Source: Stromatinia cepivora
Taxonomy: Eukaryota > Ascomycota > Leotiomycetes > Helotiales > Sclerotiniaceae
Direction: 5' to 3'
Assembly (NCBI GenBank): GCA_014898415.1
Contig: RCTD01000026.1
Span: 1-64,000, forward strand
DNA: 64,000 nucleotides
Shown: positions 59,791 through 64,000 of the stretch, one piece after another
Numbering within the stretch: position 1 is the first letter of the stretch
Layout of the letters: each line of letters opens with the position of its first letter
Program-made: the position numbers and the translations under genes
The notes under the pieces: generated by a model
The model's database searches: none
What the model saw: only the letters and a program-made list of their open reading frames with translations
Told to the model about the DNA's origin: nothing

Positions 59791-59806
59791 CTATCGGGCT
59801 CATAAT
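59791..59806 (-). promoter_or_regulatory. Primer-binding site, initiator tRNA-Met anticodon-arm type
   Basis: On the minus strand ATTATGAGCCCGATAG follows the 5' LTR directly. TTATGAGCCC is complementary to GGGCUCAUAA, the anticodon arm of fungal initiator tRNA-Met, as in copia-like elements that prime from a tRNA half-molecule rather than the 3' end. Confidence 0.75.
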
Positions 59807-60114
59807 TATCATAAGATAGTATAATTACACAGCACTTTCAAGGATTGTTGAATAAATGGTACACCTAATTGATAGAGTAAAAGAATTAAATGATTTGCCC
59901 TTGATTATATGAATCAAGAGCTGTATATATAAAACAAATGAATAATTATCTAACCGATATACACCTTAATTAAACTAGATCTTTGTTTATTAGTATATCA
60001 GGATCACCTTATCAATTAATGGATTGGTAAGGCTAGTAGATCCTTCATTCCGATTGGAAAGCATACGCTTTGATCCTTCATAAGATACAGGGGATTGCGG
60101 GGCTTTCCGTGACA
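59807..60114 (-). repeat. 5' LTR of inner copia element
   Basis: Ends CCGTGACA intact at the outer side (60114) while the inner end has mutated to TATCATAAG. It is less mutated overall than the 3' LTR. Confidence 0.9.
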
Positions 60115-60599
60115 TAAAGGTAATCATAAACATTTGTTTTTTGTTAGCCTATAATATAGGACCTCTATAGAATATCACAATTCCCTTTAAAACACTTTTC
60201 CGGTTATGTTTATTATTAATCCAATCTGTATCTGTATATACCTTTATTGTATTGTTAGGTATATTATATTCTTTATAAATATCAGATTGTATTCTCTTTA
60301 ATCTGAACCATAATTTCTATTTGATTGTTGATTATAAATATCGCATTAGATTCTTTAAAGCTATAGTATAATGTTTTGTTGGTTTTGCTATAAATTGTAA
60401 AAGTCTTTCAATTGAGAATGTTATATTTGATTGAGTATATATCATTGAATGAATTATACTTTTTATTCATTATTAATATTTGTTTATATCTGTTAGTTTA
60501 TTATTACCGATTGTTGATCGGAGATGAATATAATCCATTATTGGCAATTTCTTGGTTTGATATTATTTATATGTAATACTATATTTGGTTAATATAATA

Positions 60600-61160
60600 T
60601 CGAGATATTCTTTTTGATCTATAATTAATATATATGCTTTTTTATTGTAGATAATTCTAATATTTAGGATCTTATTAATCTCCCTTAGATTTTTGATGTT
60701 AAAATGAACCGATAGCTTTTCATCGAATCAAATGATTTGCGATGATATATATAATACAATAACGATATCGTCGATATATACCAGTAATATTATATCACAA
60801 TCTTTGGATATATATAGATATAGGTCCGCCAAATTTTATACAAAATTTATACTTAAAAGCTTTTTCTTCAATAATAAACTCTAATCTCTTTCAATTTGTT
60901 TCAATCTATATAGATTTTATAAAACTTGTAGTATATATCCCTTTTTGATTTTGATATTTTGGGATAATTCGAAGTAGATTTCTTTCTTCAAATATGATTT
61001 GATAAAGGTGTTTTTGATATCGAAATATAAGTATTTCAAATTTTCCTTTGTAATAATAATTAAGAATAGTTTGAATATATTTAGTTTTATTGTTGATATA
61101 AATATTTCGTTGTAATCCTTTTCTAGTATTTGATTGAATTTTCGAGCTACTAATCTTGCC
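60600..61160 (-). pseudogene. Outer copia reverse transcriptase remains
   Basis: YIDD is still intact at 60767-60778 within LLVYIDDIVIVLYISSQI; downstream reads LSVHFNIKNLREINKILNIR and YLDIILTKYSI, the standard copia palm/connection text. Stops and frame slips elsewhere make it inactive. Confidence 0.8.
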
Positions 61161-62559
61161 TTGAATTGTTCTATTTTATTATCCTTAATCTTAATTGTAA
61201 ATACTCATTTCGTCGAAACCAGATTATTTCTTTTAAGGAGTATATATTCTTTTTAGGTATTATTTTGAATCAAAGATATGATTTCCTTTTGGATAGCTTC
61301 CTTTCATTTTTCAGAGTGTTTTTGATCCGATATTGCTTTTTTATAAATTCTTGGTATTTTGATTCCCAGAACTTTTTCGACTGGATATACTACACTTTCT
61401 GTATTGTTTATATCTATCAATGAAATCATAAAATCTGAAACGATTTTGTCTTTGATATAAAGGTCCATTTTGTAAATAATTGGAATAGTAATTATAATGT
61501 ATTCTATACTTTCTTAAGTTTTGATTTATATAGATATTATAATTAATATCTTTATAATTTTGCTTTTCTGTTCTTCTTTAAGATTTTGTTTTATATTTTT
61601 TTTCTGTTTTCATATTAGATATTTTGGGGATTCGTTTTTAAGGTCTATTTCATTTTTTTGTTTAGTTTTAGATGATTGTGAATTTATTTTGCTTTTTGAT
61701 TCTATTAAAATAGATTTGTCAATAAAATTTAAGATAATCTTAAATTTTGCTTTCGGTATAGATTCAGGGTTTGTAGAAGTTGATTTTTGGGTTGGATCTT
61801 TTGAAATGATAGATTCGATATTTGAAGTATCCTTGGAAGAAGATTTTTGATTTGTTTTTTGGATATTGTTATTTTCATTTTCATTATATATTGGTATTGA
61901 TATATCTAATTTATTTGGTTTCAATTCGATAATTAGGGTGCTTGATATAATTATTGAACTCAGTATAATATCTACTAAAGAAAATGCTTGGAACGAAGGT
62001 AATATAGGTATCGTATTTGATATTGAGAATGGAGAAGATGCTTTGTTTACTGCTGGTTTATTATAAGATTTTCGATTTGATTTTATATTCTTTATTCTTT
62101 ATAGATTTGATTTACAATTTCTTAATTTAAGATTCAAATCTCCTTTTTGATAAGATTCATTTATAATTATTTTGTTTGATCGAAATATATAATTTAATTC
62201 TGGAGAATATATTTTGATATATTTATTTGTAATTTTTGAGTACTTTAGGAATATATTGATTTTCGAAGTGTTCTGCAATTTGTTGTGTTTTTACCCTTTC
62301 GGAATAGTTTTGGGATTGATATAAATGTAACATTTGCTTCTTTAGATTTTGTATATCTTTATATCTGATATTGTATTTGTAAAAGTTTCTATAGAGGATT
62401 GATTTATTCCGTTTATATTAGGATTAATATTAATGCGATTCTTGATATAAATATTGTGCTTTATAATTTTATTCCAAAATTCTAATAGTAATCTAGTTTT
62501 TTTTAGTATTGCTTTTATATTTGTTTCTGTAATCTTTATATTCTGTTTTGCAGGTTTGT

Positions 62560-62850
62560 TTTGATATGAAGAGGTAATTATTGTAATTTCGGATTATGTG
62601 CCTAATGATTATTTACGAATAGTTTGTAAGAGTTCTGGTATGTTATCAATTTTGGCTGTAATGATTTTTTTTTTAGTAACTAATTCCATCTCCTTTTTCT
62701 AAGTTTTCAATGTTTAAATTGTATCATCTTTTTGTTTAAATGATATAATCCAATTTACTTTTGTATAATTGTTAATGATCAATATGAAATAACGATTTCC
62801 TCGAATCGATTTTGGGAATGATTTTGCAATATCGAAATGTATAAGTTCGA
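62560..62850 (-). pseudogene. Outer copia integrase core remains
   Basis: HFDIAKSFPKSIRGNRYFIL holds the first catalytic Asp region, followed by INNYTKVNWIISFKQKDDTI and KIDNIPELLQTIRK, the second Asp region (usual TDN). The family pattern is clear. Confidence 0.8.
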
Positions 62851-63022
62851 GTCTCTTTGATTTGTGCAGATTCAATTGTTTCGGAATGTGATTGGTTATT
62901 TTGGTGAGTATATATATTTCGCAGATATTTAATTCAATTGGGACTTTTATCGATTTGGTTATATTGGATATCTTGTATAGATTTTTGATCTTGTTTGGAC
63001 CTAGATAGTTGAATCTTTGATA

Positions 63023-63268
63023 TTATAATAGATATTTCTTCTTCTTTTTGAATATTAATTCGTTATTGATACCTTTGATACCATCGATTATCTTTGAAGA
63101 AAAGTCTTTTTCCTGATCATTTTGATATATATTAGAACAGAGAATTATATCCTTATATTCTTTGATCATATATAAAACCATATATATTCTATTTTGTATT
63201 CTAATATAGATGATTTTTTTATTGTCCTTTTTGAAATATATATAATAAAAGTTGAATTCTTTTTGCAA
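63023..63268 (-). pseudogene. Outer copia pre-integrase fragment
   Basis: 81 open codons on the polyprotein strand directly upstream of integrase. The place and strand fit the region between protease and the integrase zinc finger; the sequence itself is too altered to identify motifs. Confidence 0.4.
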
Positions 63269-64000
63269 TCTTGTTTCGTAGATCCTTTTTCCTAATAATA
63301 AGTTTACTTTTAGCCCTGATATATATAATATATTTGAAAGTAGTATCTTAAAATTATCTTTGTATATTATATCTATTAAATTCTAATGATGATAATATAT
63401 TATTTCTTTATCAATCTTTATCTTTCGTTTGGTAATAGATTCTATTGATCTGAATAATAAAGATTAATTAGATATATATAAAGAAATACTTGTATCGGTA
63501 TATCATTTATTAAAGGAAGTTTTATTAATGGTTTCTTTTGTTAAATTGCAATTTTCTTTTATTATATTCTCAATATCGGAATTTGATTCAGAAATATTGT
63601 TAATAGAATATGTTTAGTTTTTTTTGTTGAAATAGATTTTTTTCGGATTTGGTGATCCTTTTTTCCTTTAATGATAAAGGTAATTGTAAAGGAGTTTGTT
63701 GGTTTGTATTAAATGCAGGCAATTTTATATATAATGATTTTCTCTTTGATATAGATCGTAAATATTGTTTGGGATCTCGAAATCTGATTTTTGGTATCGA
63801 GAAGTATATCTAGATTCTTTTGCAATTTGTGTTAGCTTTGATCCATCCTTAAGACGAAGTTCCTTAATCTGTAAATACTTGATTTTATCGTCGATATTAA
63901 AGCTGATTTGGATATTCAATATATCCATTACTTTTTGATAATCGATTAGAAGATTATATATTAAAACTAAAAATAGGGCAATATCTTGATATACTGATCG

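Larger units (their letters stand above)
51879..60114 (-). mobile_element. Complete inner Ty1/copia element, 8.2 kb, RIP-degraded
   Basis: Minus-strand element with two 308-bp LTRs (51879-52186 and 59807-60114) and perfect duplications TAAAG at 51874-51878 and 60115-60119. The primer-binding site abuts the 5' LTR and a G-rich tract (TTTGGGGGGTG) abuts the 3' LTR. The domain order protease (about 58.0-58.3 kb), integrase (about 57.1-57.4 kb), reverse transcriptase (about 55.0 kb), RNase H (about 54.3-54.6 kb) is copia-type. All frames are broken. The two LTRs carry different transition sets, so they mutated after insertion. It is longer than usual for copia because about 2 kb lies between RNase H and the 3' LTR. 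Confidence 0.92.
60115..64000 (-). mobile_element. Outer copia element, 5' part, running off the window
   Basis: Continuation of the element whose 3' end is at 51360-51878. On the minus strand, from right to left, it has integrase (about 62,560-62,850), a polar linker (61610-61924), reverse transcriptase (about 60,600-61,160) and the first part of RNase H (KVYTDTDWINNKHNRKSVLK, then ANKKQ near 60,140). The 5' LTR and gag lie outside the window. The RNase H text stops at 60119 and resumes at 51878, so the inner element sits exactly inside this domain. Confidence 0.85.

Noticed and set aside
1..64000. CRISPR array, bacterial operons, prophage
   Set aside because: Spliced genes, GPI anchors and LTR elements show a eukaryote; the regular repeats are micro- and minisatellites.
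1..64000. tRNA or rRNA genes
   Set aside because: No cloverleaf with conserved A and B box spacing and no rRNA-like segment was recognised by eye; a tRNAscan run would settle it.

Overview
The window looks like filamentous ascomycete (Pezizomycotina) nuclear DNA, by inference probably a leotiomycete such as a Sclerotinia/Botrytis relative. The support is short GT-AG introns (57-114 bp, several with CTAAC branch sites), ascomycete families (DUF3292, SUR7/PalI, GPI-anchored GH76) and retrotransposons and Fot1-type transposons degraded by C-to-T and G-to-A transitions, the signature of repeat-induced point mutation (RIP). The species itself cannot be read from the sequence.

Layout. (1) About 1-20,100 is extremely AT-rich and gene-free. 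It holds a RIP-degraded Fot1/pogo transposon (1298-3161), a short derivative of a related element (6054-6491), two head-to-tail copies of a long unidentified repeat (about 5-11.5 kb and 12-17 kb), a hexanucleotide satellite (12541-12970), a solo LTR with a perfect 5-bp target duplication (14363-14644), a 148-bp LTR-like insertion (15830-15977), a 750-bp TA-flanked element (16984-17733) and a hairpin-forming inverted repeat (about 18.90-19.12 kb). (2) About 20,500-44,000 is a normal-composition gene island: a Rad51-paralogue ATPase (-), a GH76 cell-wall mannosidase (+), a small secreted cysteine-containing protein (+), a broken DUF6590-like/RGG gene (-), a broken coiled-coil gene with a 50-Glu tract (+), a SUR7/PalI-family membrane protein (-), a DUF3292 membrane protein (-), an intact zinc-finger/protein-kinase gene (+) and, just after it, a decayed zinc-finger/kinase-like locus (+). 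(3) About 46,400-64,000 is AT-rich again and is a retrotransposon graveyard. A Ty3/gypsy element (3' LTR at 48510-48791) is interrupted by a Ty1/copia element (LTR 51360-51494), which is itself interrupted inside its RNase H domain by a second, complete copia element (51879-60114, TSD TAAAG). A solo LTR of that inner element lies at 47700-48008 with TSD ATAAG.

The genes do not form a recognisable pathway or biosynthetic cluster. Several are surface or secretory (GH76, SUR7-like, DUF3292, small secreted protein). Four loci carry frame breaks or nonsense codons; four of the nonsense codons are one C-to-T step from CAA, CAG or CGA, which fits RIP-type mutation, while some single-base frame slips next to short homopolymers could be assembly errors. 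Exon junctions were worked out by hand from splice consensus and frame continuity.
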